From: Rhodospirillaceae bacterium UBA6219
GTDB taxonomy: Bacteria; Pseudomonadota; Alphaproteobacteria; Rhodospirillales; Magnetospirillaceae
NCBI GenBank assembly: GCA_002435715.1
Contig: DISD01000035.1
Location: 1 to 33,436, forward strand
Direction of reading: 5' to 3'
Length of the DNA: 33,436 nt
The translations under genes and the position numbers were made by a program. The notes under the pieces are model-generated. The model was not told where the DNA came from and made no database searches. It saw nothing but the letters and a program-made list of their open reading frames with translations. Positions 1-9,284 of the stretch are shown in pieces; positions within the stretch are counted from its first letter, which is position 1; the number at the start of each line of letters is the position of its first letter.

Positions 1-2326
1 CGTCGATGGACAATTGCACCCCCAGGTCGCCCAGACGGCGCGCCACCTCCATCACCGTCTGATGATCCTGGATCAGGATGGATTCGGTCAGTTCCAGTTC
101 CAACAAGCTGGGATCCAGACCGCTTTCCGACAGCGCCCGCCGCACCCCACCTTCCAGGTCACCACGGCGGAACTGCAGCGGTGACAAGTTGACCGCGACG
201 CTGACCTGCCTGCCATGGGCCTGCCACAAGGCGGCTTGCTGACAGGCCTCATGCAGCACCCAATCGCCCATCGGCACGATCAGGCCGCTGTCTTCGGCCA
301 CCGGAATGAACTCGACCGGCGACACCAATCCGCGTTCGGGATGGTTCCAGCGGATCAGCGCCTCGGCCCCCAGCAGCCGGCCGTCATCCAGACGCACCTG
401 CGGCTGGTAATAAAGCTCGAACTCGCCCCGCTCCAACGCCCGGTGCAAACCGCTGCGCAGGTTCAAATGCGCCATGGCGTCGGCGTTCATGCGCGCCGCG
501 AAGAAGCGATAGCCCGACCGGCCGCCTTCCTTGGCGTGGTACATGGCGGAATCGGCCTTTTTCAACAACGTGTCGAAATCGTCGCCGTCATCGGGATAAA
601 GCGCGATCCCCATGGACACCGAAGTGGCGATTTCCTGGTCGTCGACGAAGACCGGGGCCCCCATGGCCGACATGATCTTTTCCGCCACGTCGGCCACGGC
701 ATCACCGTCACGCACCTGGTTGAGCACCACGACGAATTCGTCGCCGCCCAGACGCGCCACGGTGTCGCTTTCGCGCATGACCCCGCGCAAACGCCCCGCC
801 ACGTCCTTCAGCATGCGGTCACCGGCCACATGGCCCAGGGAATCGTTGACCGTCTTGAAATGGTCCAGATCCAGGAAAATCAGCGCCACCCGACGATTGT
901 CACGTTCGGCCAGGGTGATGGCTTGCGCCACGCGGTCGCGCAACAATACCCGGTTGGGCAATTCGGTCAGCGGATCGTGATGGGCCATGAATTCCAACCG
1001 CGCCTGGGCCAGCTTGCGGTCTGAAATGTCGCGAACCACCACCATCAGATTGTCTTGGCCATCGGACAGGCTGGCCTGTCGGATGGAAATCTCGACCCAG
1101 AACAGCTCGCCGTCCCAGGTTCGCGCCAACCACTCGAATTGCTGGGGCTGAATGGTCGCGGCCTCCATCCACGCCACCGCCTCGGACCAGGAATAAGGGG
1201 AGGTACCCTCGCAGATGCGCTCGAAGCCGATGGCGTCAAGGGGCAGGTCATCGGGCAAGCGGTACATCTCGCGCATGCGCTGGTTGACCATGACGATCCG
1301 CCCCGAGCCCTTTTCATGAATGAAGATGGCGTCGTTGACGTTCTCGAAGATGGTGCGGAAGCGTCCTTCGCTTTCCGCCACTTCGTCCATGGCATGGCGC
1401 AGACTGGCGGTCTTGCGCCCCACTTGTCGGCGCAACATCCAGTTCCAGGCCAGCAGCAAGCCGGCCATCCCCAATGCCGCGACCACGTATTTCAACGAAG
1501 CGCGCAGCATTTCCGCCTGGACCCGACCACTGAGCGAAAAGCCGAACCAGCGTTCCTCGATCAACTGGCGTTCCCGCGGGCTGATCCGGTCGAAGCCGTC
1601 CTGGATCAGCCGCATCAAATCGGGACGGGCCTTGGACACCGCCCAATGGAACTGGCCGGAATACAGCGCTTCGGTATGACGCAAGGAATCCTGGACGCCA
1701 CTTTTGTACATCAGATAAAGGGCCGGCGGCATGTCGATGCACGACACCAGCACCTCTTTGGCGGCGGTGGCGGCGACGATGTCCTCGTAACTGGCATAGG
1801 GGTGAATGCTGTCGATACCCTGACGATACAGCCAATCGACGCAGGCGTCGCCATCCTTGACGCCGATGGTGAACCCCTTGGCCGACTTGGCGTCGACGAT
1901 CCCCGACAAATCCTTGTGGAAGAACAAGGGCACGTCGATGGTCGCGTAGGGGGCCGAGAAGGTATAAAGCTTTTCCCGCGCCTCGGTGCGGAACAAGGTG
2001 TCGATGACGTCAGCCTTCCCCGAGGCCATCAGCGCCTGGGCCGCCGACCAATCCATGGCCCGGATGTCCACCGCAATGCCGGTGCGGTCGGACCACAAAT
2101 GCCATAAATCCGGCAAGATGCCCTGAACGTTTCCGGTATCGTCGCGAAAGATGTAGGGGGGATAATTGTCGTCGATGGCAATGGTCAGACGCTTGGGCCC
2201 GTCATCACCTTGCGCCCAGGCCGAGCCCCAGGACACCAACAGCACGAAACACGCTGCCAAGCACGCCTGGAAAGCCACGGACAAGATGCCAACCGGTCGC
2301 TTCGATCCCTCTCCCATAGGGTTCAT
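1..2326 (-). CDS. Periplasmic-binding / PAS / GGDEF / EAL sensor protein (3' part missing)
   Basis: This membrane-anchored sensor probably makes and/or degrades c-di-GMP. The 774 visible residues hold a signal peptide ending near AWA (about residue 38), then a solute-binding (SBP_bac_3-like) periplasmic domain to about 275. A transmembrane helix follows at about 279-296, then PAS at 310-430 and GGDEF at 435-600 with an intact RLGGDEF near 525. The EAL domain starts near 620 and contains GAEALIRW and LELTESIL. The window edge cuts it just after LSID, before the DDFGTGYSS-type motif. Both output motifs look intact, so either activity is possible. The ATG at 2326 has no clear Shine-Dalgarno, and a second in-frame ATG lies at 2317. 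The gene is divergent from the transglutaminase operon. The domain order is directly readable; the ligand is unknown. Confidence 0.9.
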   Translation of the reverse strand, partial: MNPMGEGSKRPVGILSVAFQACLAACFVLLVSWGSAWAQGDDGPKRLTIAIDDNYPPYIFRDDTGNVQGILPDLWHLWSDRTGIAVDIRAMDWSAAQALMASGKADVIDTLFRTEAREKLYTFSAPYATIDVPLFFHKDLSGIVDAKSAKGFTIGVKDGDACVDWLYRQGIDSIHPYASYEDIVAATAAKEVLVSCIDMPPALYLMYKSGVQDSLRHTEALYSGQFHWAVSKARPDLMRLIQDGFDRISPRERQLIEERWFGFSLSGRVQAEMLRASLKYVVAALGMAGLLLAWNWMLRRQVGRKTASLRHAMDEVAESEGRFRTIFENVNDAIFIHEKGSGRIVMVNQRMREMYRLPDDLPLDAIGFERICEGTSPYSWSEAVAWMEAATIQPQQFEWLARTWDGELFWVEISIRQASLSDGQDNLMVVVRDISDRKLAQARLEFMAHHDPLTELPNRVLLRDRVAQAITLAERDNRRVALIFLDLDHFKTVNDSLGHVAGDRMLKDVAGRLRGVMRESDTVARLGGDEFVVVLNQVRDGDAVADVAEKIMSAMGAPVFVDDQEIATSVSMGIALYPDDGDDFDTLLKKADSAMYHAKEGGRSGYRFFAARMNADAMAHLNLRSGLHRALERGEFELYYQPQVRLDDGRLLGAEALIRWNHPERGLVSPVEFIPVAEDSGLIVPMGDWVLHEACQQAALWQAHGRQVSVAVNLSPLQFRRGDLEGGVRRALSESGLDPSLLELELTESILIQDHQTVMEVARRLGDLGVQLSID

Positions 2327-2483
2327 GGTGCCGCAAAGCACTGCGGCCCACAAGCAACAAGCACGTTGCAATTATGCCCGCGAATTAAGCACATGCTGCA
2401 CCGCCCAAATAATAGGCCAAAACCATTTCCGCTGTGCTAGGCTGCCTGACACGTTTCGTTAAAGGCTGCCTTTCCGAGGGATC
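2327..2483. promoter_or_regulatory. Divergent intergenic region before the transglutaminase operon
   Basis: This gap separates the leftward sensor gene from the rightward operon and is more AT-rich than its flanks. A TAGGCT hexamer at 2438-2443, preceded by TGTGC, resembles alphaproteobacterial -10 elements and lies about 40 bases before the ATG at 2484. I see no convincing -35 at 16-18 bases. GAGGG at 2476-2480 is the probable ribosome binding site, with a short 3-base spacing. Confidence 0.35.
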
Positions 2484-5400
2484 ATGGGCATTCACGTCAA
2501 GCTGCGTCACACCACCCGTTACACCTATGACCGTCCGGTCAGCTTGTCCCCCCAGATCGTCCGTTTGCGCCCTGCGCCCCATTCGCGTACCCCGGTCCTG
2601 TCCTATTCCCTGGACATCACCCCCAAGGACCATTTCATCAACTGGCAGCAAGACCCCCAGGGCAACTGGCTGGCCCGTCTGGTGTTCCCGGAAAAGGTGA
2701 CGGAATTCGTCGTCGATGTGGACCTTGTCGCCGACATGTCCATCGTCAACCCGTTCGACTTCTTCTTGGAAGAAGCGGCGGAAAACTTCCCCTTCACCTA
2801 TGATCCGGGCCTGGATCACGAATTGCGCCCTTTCCTGCTGAAGGAAGAGGCCGGGCCGCTGTTGCGCCGATATGTGGATGCCATCCCGCGTGATCCCATG
2901 CAGACCACCAATTTCCTGGTGGCGCTGAATCAGCGTCTGCAAAACGACATCGGCTACACCATCCGCATGGAACCGGGCGTGCAGACCCCCGAGGAAACCC
3001 TGTCGAAACGCACCGGATCGTGCCGTGATTCCGCTTGGTTGCTGGTGCAGATCCTGCGTCACCTGGGTTTGGCGGCGCGTTTCGTCTCGGGCTATCTGAT
3101 CCAGCTGGTTCCCGACGTCAAGGCCATCGACGGCCCGGTGGGGGCCGCCGAGGATTTCACCGACCTGCACGCCTGGACCGAGGTCTATCTGCCCGGCGCC
3201 GGTTGGATCGGCCTGGACCCCACCTCTGGCCTGCTGACCGGCGAAGGTCACATCCCGCTGGCCGCCTCGCCCGATCCCACCTCGGCCGCGCCCATCACCG
3301 GGGCGGTGGAAATGTGCGAGGTCACCTTTGGCCACCACATGGAAGTCACCCGCGTCCTGGAAACGCCGCGCGTCACCAAACCCTATTCCGACCAACAATG
3401 GGCGGCTGTGCTGCGCTTGGGCGACCAAGTGGACCAGATGCTGGCCGACGGCGACGTGCGCCTGACCCAAGGTGGCGAGCCCACTTTCGTCTCGGCCTTG
3501 GATATGGATGGCGAGGAATGGAACACCTCGGCCGTCGGCCCCACCAAGCGGGCCTATGCCGACACCCTGATCCGCCGCCTGCGCGACCGCTTCGCCCCGG
3601 GCGCCATGATCACCCATGGCCAGGGCAAGTGGTATCCCGGTGAAAGCCTGCCGCGTTGGGCCTTTGCCCTGACCTGGCGTGCCGACGGCGAGCAGGTTTG
3701 GCGCGATCCCAGCCTGATCGGCATCGAAGGCAACTTCGCCGACCCGCCGGTGGAAACCGCCGAGGCATTCACGGTAACCCTGGCGGAAAAGCTGGGGGTC
3801 GATCCGCAATACGCCCTGCCGGCCTATGAAGACGCCGCCCATTACCTGTTGAAAGAAGGGGCGTTGCCGCCCAACGTGACGCCCGAGGATTCCAAGCTGG
3901 AAGACCCCGAGGAACGGGCCCGCATGGCCCGGGTGTTCCGTCGCGGCCTGGGCAAGCCCACCGGTTTCGTGCTGCCGCTGCAGCCCTGGCAGGCCCAGGA
4001 CGGCCATCGCTGGATCACCGGCCAATGGCCCACCCGTGACGGCCGCATCGTCACCATCCCCGGCGATTCGCCCCTGGGGTTCCGCCTGCCCTTGGGCTCG
4101 CTGCCCTATATCCCGCCCAGCGATTATCCGTTCCATTCCGAACGCGACCCGTTCGAAGCCCGTCCGCCGCTGCCCCGGCGTCAGCGCATGATGACCACGC
4201 GGACCGCTTACGAGCCGTCCACCGCCACGATCGTGCAGCAGCTGCCGGGCAAGCCGCAATCGCTGCGCAAGACCTTGAAAGGATTCGTGTCGGAGAATGT
4301 GCGCACCGCGTTGTGCGTGCAGCCGCGTGACGGCCAGTTGTGCGTCTTCCTGCCACCGGTGGAAAGCGCCGAGCAATTCCTGGATTTGATCGAGGCCATC
4401 GAGGATACCGCCGCCCATCTGGCCCAACCGGTGCGCATCGAAGGCTATCCGCCGCCCAACGACCCCCGATTGAAGACCATCAAGGTTACCCCCGATCCCG
4501 GCGTCATCGAGGTCAATGTCAGCCCGGTGACCAGTTGGCGCGAATTGGTGCACGATACTGAAACCCTGTACGAGGAAGCCCATTTCACCCGTCTGGGCAC
4601 CGAGAAGTTCATGATCGACGGCCGCCATGTGGGCACCGGCGGCGGCAACCACATGGTGCTGGGGGGCGCCACCCCCGCCGATTCGCCGTTCCTGCGCCGT
4701 CCCGATCTGCTGGGCAGCCTGATCCGCTTCTGGCAGAACCACCCCAGCCTGTCCTATCTGTTCTCGGGCCTGTTCATCGGTCCGACCAGCCAGCATCCGC
4801 GCATCGACGAGGCCCGCGACGACAGCTTGTACGAGCTGGAAATCGCCTTGTCGCAATTGCCGCCCGCCGGCACTTCCTGCCCGCCCTGGCTGGTGGATCG
4901 GGTGCTGCGCAACGTGCTGATCGACGTCACCGGCAACACCCACCGTGCCGAGATTTGCATCGACAAGCTTTACTCCCCCGACGGCCCCACCGGGCGACTG
5001 GGTCTGGTGGAATTCCGCGCCTTCGAGATGCCGCCCCATGCGCGGATGAGCCTGGTTCAGCAATTGCTGCTGCGCTCGTTGATCGCCGCCTTCTGGGACC
5101 GTCCCTATACCGCGCCGTTGGTGCGCTGGGGCTCGGGCCTGCGCGACCGCTTCATGCTGGGGCATTGGATCGAAAAGGACATCGCCGACGTGGTCGATTA
5201 CCTGACCGCCCAGGGGATCGCCTTCGACAAATCGTGGTTCGCCCCCCATCTGGAATTCCGTTTCCCGGTGATCGGCGAAATCAACCATCAAGGCATCCGC
5301 CTGGAAGTGCGCAACGCCTTGGAACCCTGGCATGTCATGGGCGAGGAACCGGGCGCCGGCGGCACCGTGCGTTACGTGGATTCGTCGGTCGAACGGGTTC

Positions 5401-5801
5401 AGGTCAAGGTGTCCAACCTGTTGGGCGAGCGTTACCAGGTCACCTGCAACGGTGTCCGCGTGCCTTTGGCCGCCACCGGCACCAATGGCGAATGGGTGGC
5501 CGGCATCCGCTATCGCGCCTGGTGGCCGTCTTCTTGCCTGCACCCGACCATCGGCGTGCATTCGCCGCTGGTCTTCGACATCGTCGACACCTGGACCGGA
5601 CAATCAGTGGCCGGCTGCACCCACCATGTGGCCCATGCCGGCGGGCGCAATTACTCCACTTTCCCGGTCAATTCCTATGAAGCGGAAGCCAGAAGGCGTG
5701 CGCGCTTCTTCCCCTTTGGTCATTCCCATGGCAGTGTGCGGGTCCATCCGGGACGGATACATCCCGATTACCCGAATACTCTTGACCTCAGGTTGCAATA
5801 G
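2484..5801 (+). CDS. Transglutaminase-like protein fused to a DUF2126 putative amidoligase
   Basis: This 1105-residue cytoplasmic protein has no signal peptide. Residues 1-90 match the bacterial transglutaminase N-terminal beta domain (HTTRYTYDRPV). The transglutaminase core follows, with a readable catalytic triad: Cys180 in GSCRDSAWLL, His229 in DLHAWTEVYL and Asp245 in GLDPTSG. From about residue 320 to the end it is DUF2126, with the family signatures LTQGGEPTFVS, EWNT and GQGKWYPGESLPRWA. Pfam describes DUF2126 as a putative amidoligase. The protein may therefore both cleave or transfer at, and form, amide bonds; the substrate is unknown. It is the first gene of a three-gene operon whose next gene follows within 70 bases. 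Family assignment is firm; the reaction is inference. Confidence 0.92.
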   Translation: MGIHVKLRHTTRYTYDRPVSLSPQIVRLRPAPHSRTPVLSYSLDITPKDHFINWQQDPQGNWLARLVFPEKVTEFVVDVDLVADMSIVNPFDFFLEEAAENFPFTYDPGLDHELRPFLLKEEAGPLLRRYVDAIPRDPMQTTNFLVALNQRLQNDIGYTIRMEPGVQTPEETLSKRTGSCRDSAWLLVQILRHLGLAARFVSGYLIQLVPDVKAIDGPVGAAEDFTDLHAWTEVYLPGAGWIGLDPTSGLLTGEGHIPLAASPDPTSAAPITGAVEMCEVTFGHHMEVTRVLETPRVTKPYSDQQWAAVLRLGDQVDQMLADGDVRLTQGGEPTFVSALDMDGEEWNTSAVGPTKRAYADTLIRRLRDRFAPGAMITHGQGKWYPGESLPRWAFALTWRADGEQVWRDPSLIGIEGNFADPPVETAEAFTVTLAEKLGVDPQYALPAYEDAAHYLLKEGALPPNVTPEDSKLEDPEERARMARVFRRGLGKPTGFVLPLQPWQAQDGHRWITGQWPTRDGRIVTIPGDSPLGFRLPLGSLPYIPPSDYPFHSERDPFEARPPLPRRQRMMTTRTAYEPSTATIVQQLPGKPQSLRKTLKGFVSENVRTALCVQPRDGQLCVFLPPVESAEQFLDLIEAIEDTAAHLAQPVRIEGYPPPNDPRLKTIKVTPDPGVIEVNVSPVTSWRELVHDTETLYEEAHFTRLGTEKFMIDGRHVGTGGGNHMVLGGATPADSPFLRRPDLLGSLIRFWQNHPSLSYLFSGLFIGPTSQHPRIDEARDDSLYELEIALSQLPPAGTSCPPWLVDRVLRNVLIDVTGNTHRAEICIDKLYSPDGPTGRLGLVEFRAFEMPPHARMSLVQQLLLRSLIAAFWDRPYTAPLVRWGSGLRDRFMLGHWIEKDIADVVDYLTAQGIAFDKSWFAPHLEFRFPVIGEINHQGIRLEVRNALEPWHVMGEEPGAGGTVRYVDSSVERVQVKVSNLLGERYQVTCNGVRVPLAATGTNGEWVAGIRYRAWWPSSCLHPTIGVHSPLVFDIVDTWTGQSVAGCTHHVAHAGGRNYSTFPVNSYEAEARRRARFFPFGHSHGSVRVHPGRIHPDYPNTLDLRLQ

Positions 5802-5815
5802 GGGAGGCGAAGATA
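5801..5815 (+). promoter_or_regulatory. Strong Shine-Dalgarno placed before an in-frame ATA codon
   Basis: GGGGAGG at 5801-5807 is the best ribosome binding site near the ATP-grasp gene. Five bases later comes ATA (5813-5815), in frame with that gene. No ATG, GTG or TTG exists in this frame between the stop at 5783-5785 and the ATG at 5867. The Shine-Dalgarno overlaps the last base of the preceding stop codon. This site decides whether the protein has 18 more N-terminal residues than the ATG start gives. Confidence 0.6.
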
Positions 5816-5866
5816 AAGCGTCGGCACAGCGACTGGCAGAATGCCCAGCCGATCAAAGTCGAGCAC

Positions 5867-8356
5867 ATGTACGCGCCGCCTGCCGACGCGCATGACGAGA
5901 TGCTGGCCGCCGATGGTCAGGTGCGTCCCCATTGGCGTGCCTTCCTGGACAGTTTCGCCCGTCTGTCATCCGACGACATGCTGCAACGCTGGGAACTGGG
6001 CCAGAACCTGCTGCGCGACAACGGCGTCACCTACAACGTCCACGGCGACCCGGAAGGTCTGGACCGCCCGTGGACCCTGGACCCCATGCCGCTGTTGCTG
6101 CCGGCGACCGAATGGGATTGGATCGCCCGCGGTGTCGCCCAGCGCGCCGGCCTGCTGAACGATGTTCTGGCCGATCTGTACGGCAACCGGGCGCTGATCG
6201 GTCTGGGGCTGATCCCACCGGCGCTGTTGCACGCCAATCCCGCCTTCCTGCGTCCCTGCCATGGCTGGATGCCGGCCGGCGGCCATCATCTGCACATCTA
6301 TGCCGCTGATCTGGTACGCGGGGCCGACGGGCAATGGCGGGTGCTGGCCGATCGCACCGAAAGCCCGGCCGGGGCCGGTTACGCCCTGGAAAACCGCACC
6401 ATCGTCAACCGCATCCTGCCCGAACAGTTCCGGTCCACCCATGTAGAGCGCCTGGCGCCGTTCTTCGAATCCATGCGCCGGTCGCTGAACGCCCTGTCGC
6501 CGCGTCGCACCGACACGCCGACCGTGGTGCTGCTGACGCCCGGCCCCTATAACGAGACCTTTTTCGAACACGCCTTCCTGGCCCGCCATCTGGGCCTGAC
6601 CCTGGCCCAGGGCGAGGATCTGACCGTGCGCGACGGCAACGTCTACATGAAGACGCTGACCGGCCTGCAGCAGGTGGACGTGGTGGTGCGACGCACCAAC
6701 GGCGATTGGTGCGACCCCTTGGAATTGCGCGGCGATTCCACCTTGGGCGTCGCCGGCCTGGTGCAATCGGCCCGCGCCGGCAACGTCGCCGTGGTCAACG
6801 CCTTGGGTTCGGGGCTGCTGGATGGCGGTGCCATCCAAAGCTTCCTGCCCGGGATCGCGCGGCATCTGCTGGGCGAAAGCCTGATGATCCCGTCTGTGCC
6901 ATGTTGGTGGTGTGGCAACGACCAGGACCGCGCCTTCGTCTCGGCCAATCTGGACCGTCTGGTCCTGCGCCCGGCCTTCCACAACCGGGTGCGTCCGCGT
7001 TTGGGATCGCTGCTGAACGATAGCGAGCGCCAGACCGCCTTTGACGACATCGCCCAACGCCCCACCGATTGGGTGGCCCAGCAGGTGGACAGCCTGTCCA
7101 CCGTACCGGTGTGGAACGACGGCCGCTTCGAGCCGCGCTCCATGGTGCTGCGCGTCTTCGCCGTGTTCACCGAAAATGGCTGGCAGGTGATGCCCGGCGG
7201 CCTGGCCCGGGTATCCAGCCGCACCGACCTGCTGACCGCGCGGCTGCAGACCGGCGGTGGCGGCAGCAAGGATTTGTGGATCCTGGCCGACAACACCTCG
7301 CCGCAAACCTTGCAGACCCGGGGCCGTGGCGCCCCGGTCAAGCTGGTGCGCGGCAACCGCGACCTGCCGTCGCGCGTCGCCGACAACATCTTCTGGCTGG
7401 GTCGCTATATCGAGCGCTGCGAAAACCAGACCCGTCTGTTGCGGGCCGCCATCGCACGGATCGAGGAAGCGCTGGACCAGAACGACGCGGCCCGCGCCGT
7501 CTATACCGCCCGCATCATGGCGCGGCTGGGCCTGCACATCCCGCGCAAGGCGTTGGAAGCCCCGGAAACCCTGCCCCGCGCCTTGGCCGACCACCATCTG
7601 GGCGGCGGCGAGGACGGCTTGGCCGAACAGGTGGAAAGGCTGCTGCGCGCAGCCCTCAACCTGCGCGACCGTCTGTCGGTGGACACGTGGCGCGCCCTGC
7701 AACGTCTGCGCGACGACGTCCGCCGCCTGCATCAGACCAACATGCGCGGCGACACCCAGACCCGCCTGCATGACCTGATCCTGACGGTGGAATCGCTCAG
7801 CGGTCTGTCCATGGAAAACATGACGCGCGGTCCGTTGTGGCTGTTCATGGATTCCGGGCGGCGGGTGGAACGCGCCATCACCATCGTCGACACCTTGGCG
7901 GGGGCTTTGACCGACGCCGATTCCGAAGATTCGGTGCCGATGGATTTGTTGCTGGAATTGTGGGACAGCGCCATGACCTATCGGTCGCGCTATTTGTCCA
8001 GCCCACGTCTGGCCGCCGTGCTGGATTTGCTGCTGTGCGACGAAAGCAACCCGCGAAGCTTGGGCTTCCAACTGGCGGCACTGGAAGACCATATGGATAA
8101 TCTGGCGCGCATCGCCGGCGAAAACGGCTTCTTGCGTCCCGAACAACGGCTGATGACCGTGCTGTGCGGCACCGTGCGCACCACCGATGCCGTCGTACTG
8201 GCGCGCTATGACCGCGACGCCGGTTACATGGATGCCGAACGCCTGCTGGAAAACTTCCGCTCGCGGTTGTGGGAAGTCACCGACCTGCTGTCGCGGGAAT
8301 ATTTCAGCCACGCGCAATGGCGTCTGCCGGTGCGCCCGCCGGAGTTGATGGCATGA
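5867..8356 (+). CDS. Circularly permuted ATP-grasp protein fused to an alpha-E domain
   Basis: From the ATG at 5867 this is 829 residues. Residues about 1-480 are a CP_ATPgrasp_2 domain (formerly DUF404/DUF407), with DRTESPAGAGYALENR and DWCDPLELRGDSTLGVAG as family signatures. Residues about 499-825 are the all-helical alpha-E domain (formerly DUF403), opening with RVADNIFWLGRYIERCEN, which holds its conserved ER pair. In many bacteria these two domains are separate neighbouring genes; here they are fused. ATP-grasp enzymes usually ligate a carboxylate to an amine, so a peptide or amide ligase working with the flanking transglutaminases is a reasonable inference. The ATG has a poor ribosome binding site, and a better one points to ATA at 5813, which would add 18 residues. 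The stop overlaps the next start as ATGA. Confidence 0.9.
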   Translation: MYAPPADAHDEMLAADGQVRPHWRAFLDSFARLSSDDMLQRWELGQNLLRDNGVTYNVHGDPEGLDRPWTLDPMPLLLPATEWDWIARGVAQRAGLLNDVLADLYGNRALIGLGLIPPALLHANPAFLRPCHGWMPAGGHHLHIYAADLVRGADGQWRVLADRTESPAGAGYALENRTIVNRILPEQFRSTHVERLAPFFESMRRSLNALSPRRTDTPTVVLLTPGPYNETFFEHAFLARHLGLTLAQGEDLTVRDGNVYMKTLTGLQQVDVVVRRTNGDWCDPLELRGDSTLGVAGLVQSARAGNVAVVNALGSGLLDGGAIQSFLPGIARHLLGESLMIPSVPCWWCGNDQDRAFVSANLDRLVLRPAFHNRVRPRLGSLLNDSERQTAFDDIAQRPTDWVAQQVDSLSTVPVWNDGRFEPRSMVLRVFAVFTENGWQVMPGGLARVSSRTDLLTARLQTGGGGSKDLWILADNTSPQTLQTRGRGAPVKLVRGNRDLPSRVADNIFWLGRYIERCENQTRLLRAAIARIEEALDQNDAARAVYTARIMARLGLHIPRKALEAPETLPRALADHHLGGGEDGLAEQVERLLRAALNLRDRLSVDTWRALQRLRDDVRRLHQTNMRGDTQTRLHDLILTVESLSGLSMENMTRGPLWLFMDSGRRVERAITIVDTLAGALTDADSEDSVPMDLLLELWDSAMTYRSRYLSSPRLAAVLDLLLCDESNPRSLGFQLAALEDHMDNLARIAGENGFLRPEQRLMTVLCGTVRTTDAVVLARYDRDAGYMDAERLLENFRSRLWEVTDLLSREYFSHAQWRLPVRPPELMA

Positions 8357-9231
8357 GGTACCGCGTCCGCCACCTGACCACCTACGAATACGGCGAACCG
8401 GTGATGTTGTCGCACCACGCCGCCCATATGCGCCCCCGTCAGGTCTACAACCAGAATTACGACAAGGTGCGCCTGTCCATCCGGCCGCTGCCCGCCGTGC
8501 TGCGTGATGGTCAGTTGGATTATTTCGGCAATCCGACCACCTTCTTCACCGTCCAGGATTCCCATTCCAAGCTGGAAATCGAAGCCAGTTTCGAGGTGGA
8601 AACCAGTTCGTCCTTTGGCTTGGCCAATCTGGATGGTCCACCTTGGGAAAGTGTCCGCGACGATCTGGCGCGGGGCACCCAGCCCCATTTGGAACAGGCC
8701 ATGGATTTCCTGTTCCCGTCGCCCCAGGTTCCGCTGTTGCCCCAAGCCCGCGACTACGCCGCCCCCAGCTTCACCCCCGGCCGCCCGCTGGCTCAGGCGG
8801 TGCTGGAACTGAATTCCCGCATCTTCACCGACTTCGCCTTTGATCCGGTGGCCACCAGCGTCGGCACGCCGCTCGCCACCGTCTTCGCCGAAAAGCGCGG
8901 CGTCTGCCAGGATTTCGCCCATGTGGGCATCGCCTGCCTGCGGGCCATGGGATTGTCGGCGCGCTACGTCAGCGGCTATATCCGCACCATCGCGCCGCCG
9001 GGCAAGGAAAAGCTGATCGGTGCCGACGCCAGCCACGCTTGGCTGTCGGTGTTCATCCCCGGTTGGGGGTGGCTGGATCTGGACCCCACCAACAACAAGC
9101 CGGCCGGGGAAGACCATGTGGTGGTGGCCTGGGGCCGCGATTACGACGACGTCAGCCCGATCAAGGGCGTGGTCCTGGGCGGCGGGGAACACGTGGTCCA
9201 CGTCGCTGTCGACGTCACCGAGTTGACCTGA
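8353..9231 (+). CDS. Transglutaminase family protein
   Basis: This 292-residue cytoplasmic protein starts MRYRVRHLTTYEYGEPV. Residues 1-80 are the bacterial transglutaminase N-terminal domain and the rest is the transglutaminase/protease-like core. The catalytic triad is readable: Cys185 in KRGVCQDFAHV, His228 in ASHAWLSV and Asp244 in DLDPTN. Its start overlaps the ATP-grasp stop (ATGA at 8353-8356) with GGAG eight bases upstream, which points to translational coupling. It is a stand-alone paralogue of the N-terminal half of the first operon gene. Prokaryotic members of this superfamily are often peptidases or amidases rather than crosslinkers, so it could hydrolyse the product that the ATP-grasp and DUF2126 ligases make. 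Confidence 0.92.
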   Translation: MRYRVRHLTTYEYGEPVMLSHHAAHMRPRQVYNQNYDKVRLSIRPLPAVLRDGQLDYFGNPTTFFTVQDSHSKLEIEASFEVETSSSFGLANLDGPPWESVRDDLARGTQPHLEQAMDFLFPSPQVPLLPQARDYAAPSFTPGRPLAQAVLELNSRIFTDFAFDPVATSVGTPLATVFAEKRGVCQDFAHVGIACLRAMGLSARYVSGYIRTIAPPGKEKLIGADASHAWLSVFIPGWGWLDLDPTNNKPAGEDHVVVAWGRDYDDVSPIKGVVLGGGEHVVHVAVDVTELT

Positions 9232-9240
9232 AAAGCGGAG

Positions 9241-9271
9241 CGTCATACCCGTGTCCCGCACGGGCATGACG
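9241..9271. terminator. Inverted repeat between convergent genes, probable bidirectional terminator
   Basis: CGTCATACCCGTG (9241-9253) and CACGGGCATGACG (9259-9271) form a 13-bp stem with one mismatch and a 5-base loop. It lies in the 53-bp gap between the transglutaminase stop and the HD-GYP stop. Neither side carries a T-run, so intrinsic termination is likely but not certain. Confidence 0.5.
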
Positions 9272-9284
9272 GTAAGCCCGATCC

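Noticed and set aside
2385..5603. Open frame of 1072 codons on the minus strand
   Set aside because: It lies wholly antisense to the transglutaminase/DUF2126 gene, whose domains and triad are clear. The antisense reading is rich in Gly, His, Gln and Arg, as high-GC shadow frames are.
5966..8317. Open frame of 783 codons on the minus strand
   Set aside because: It is antisense to the ATP-grasp/alpha-E gene, of biased composition, with no recognisable domain.
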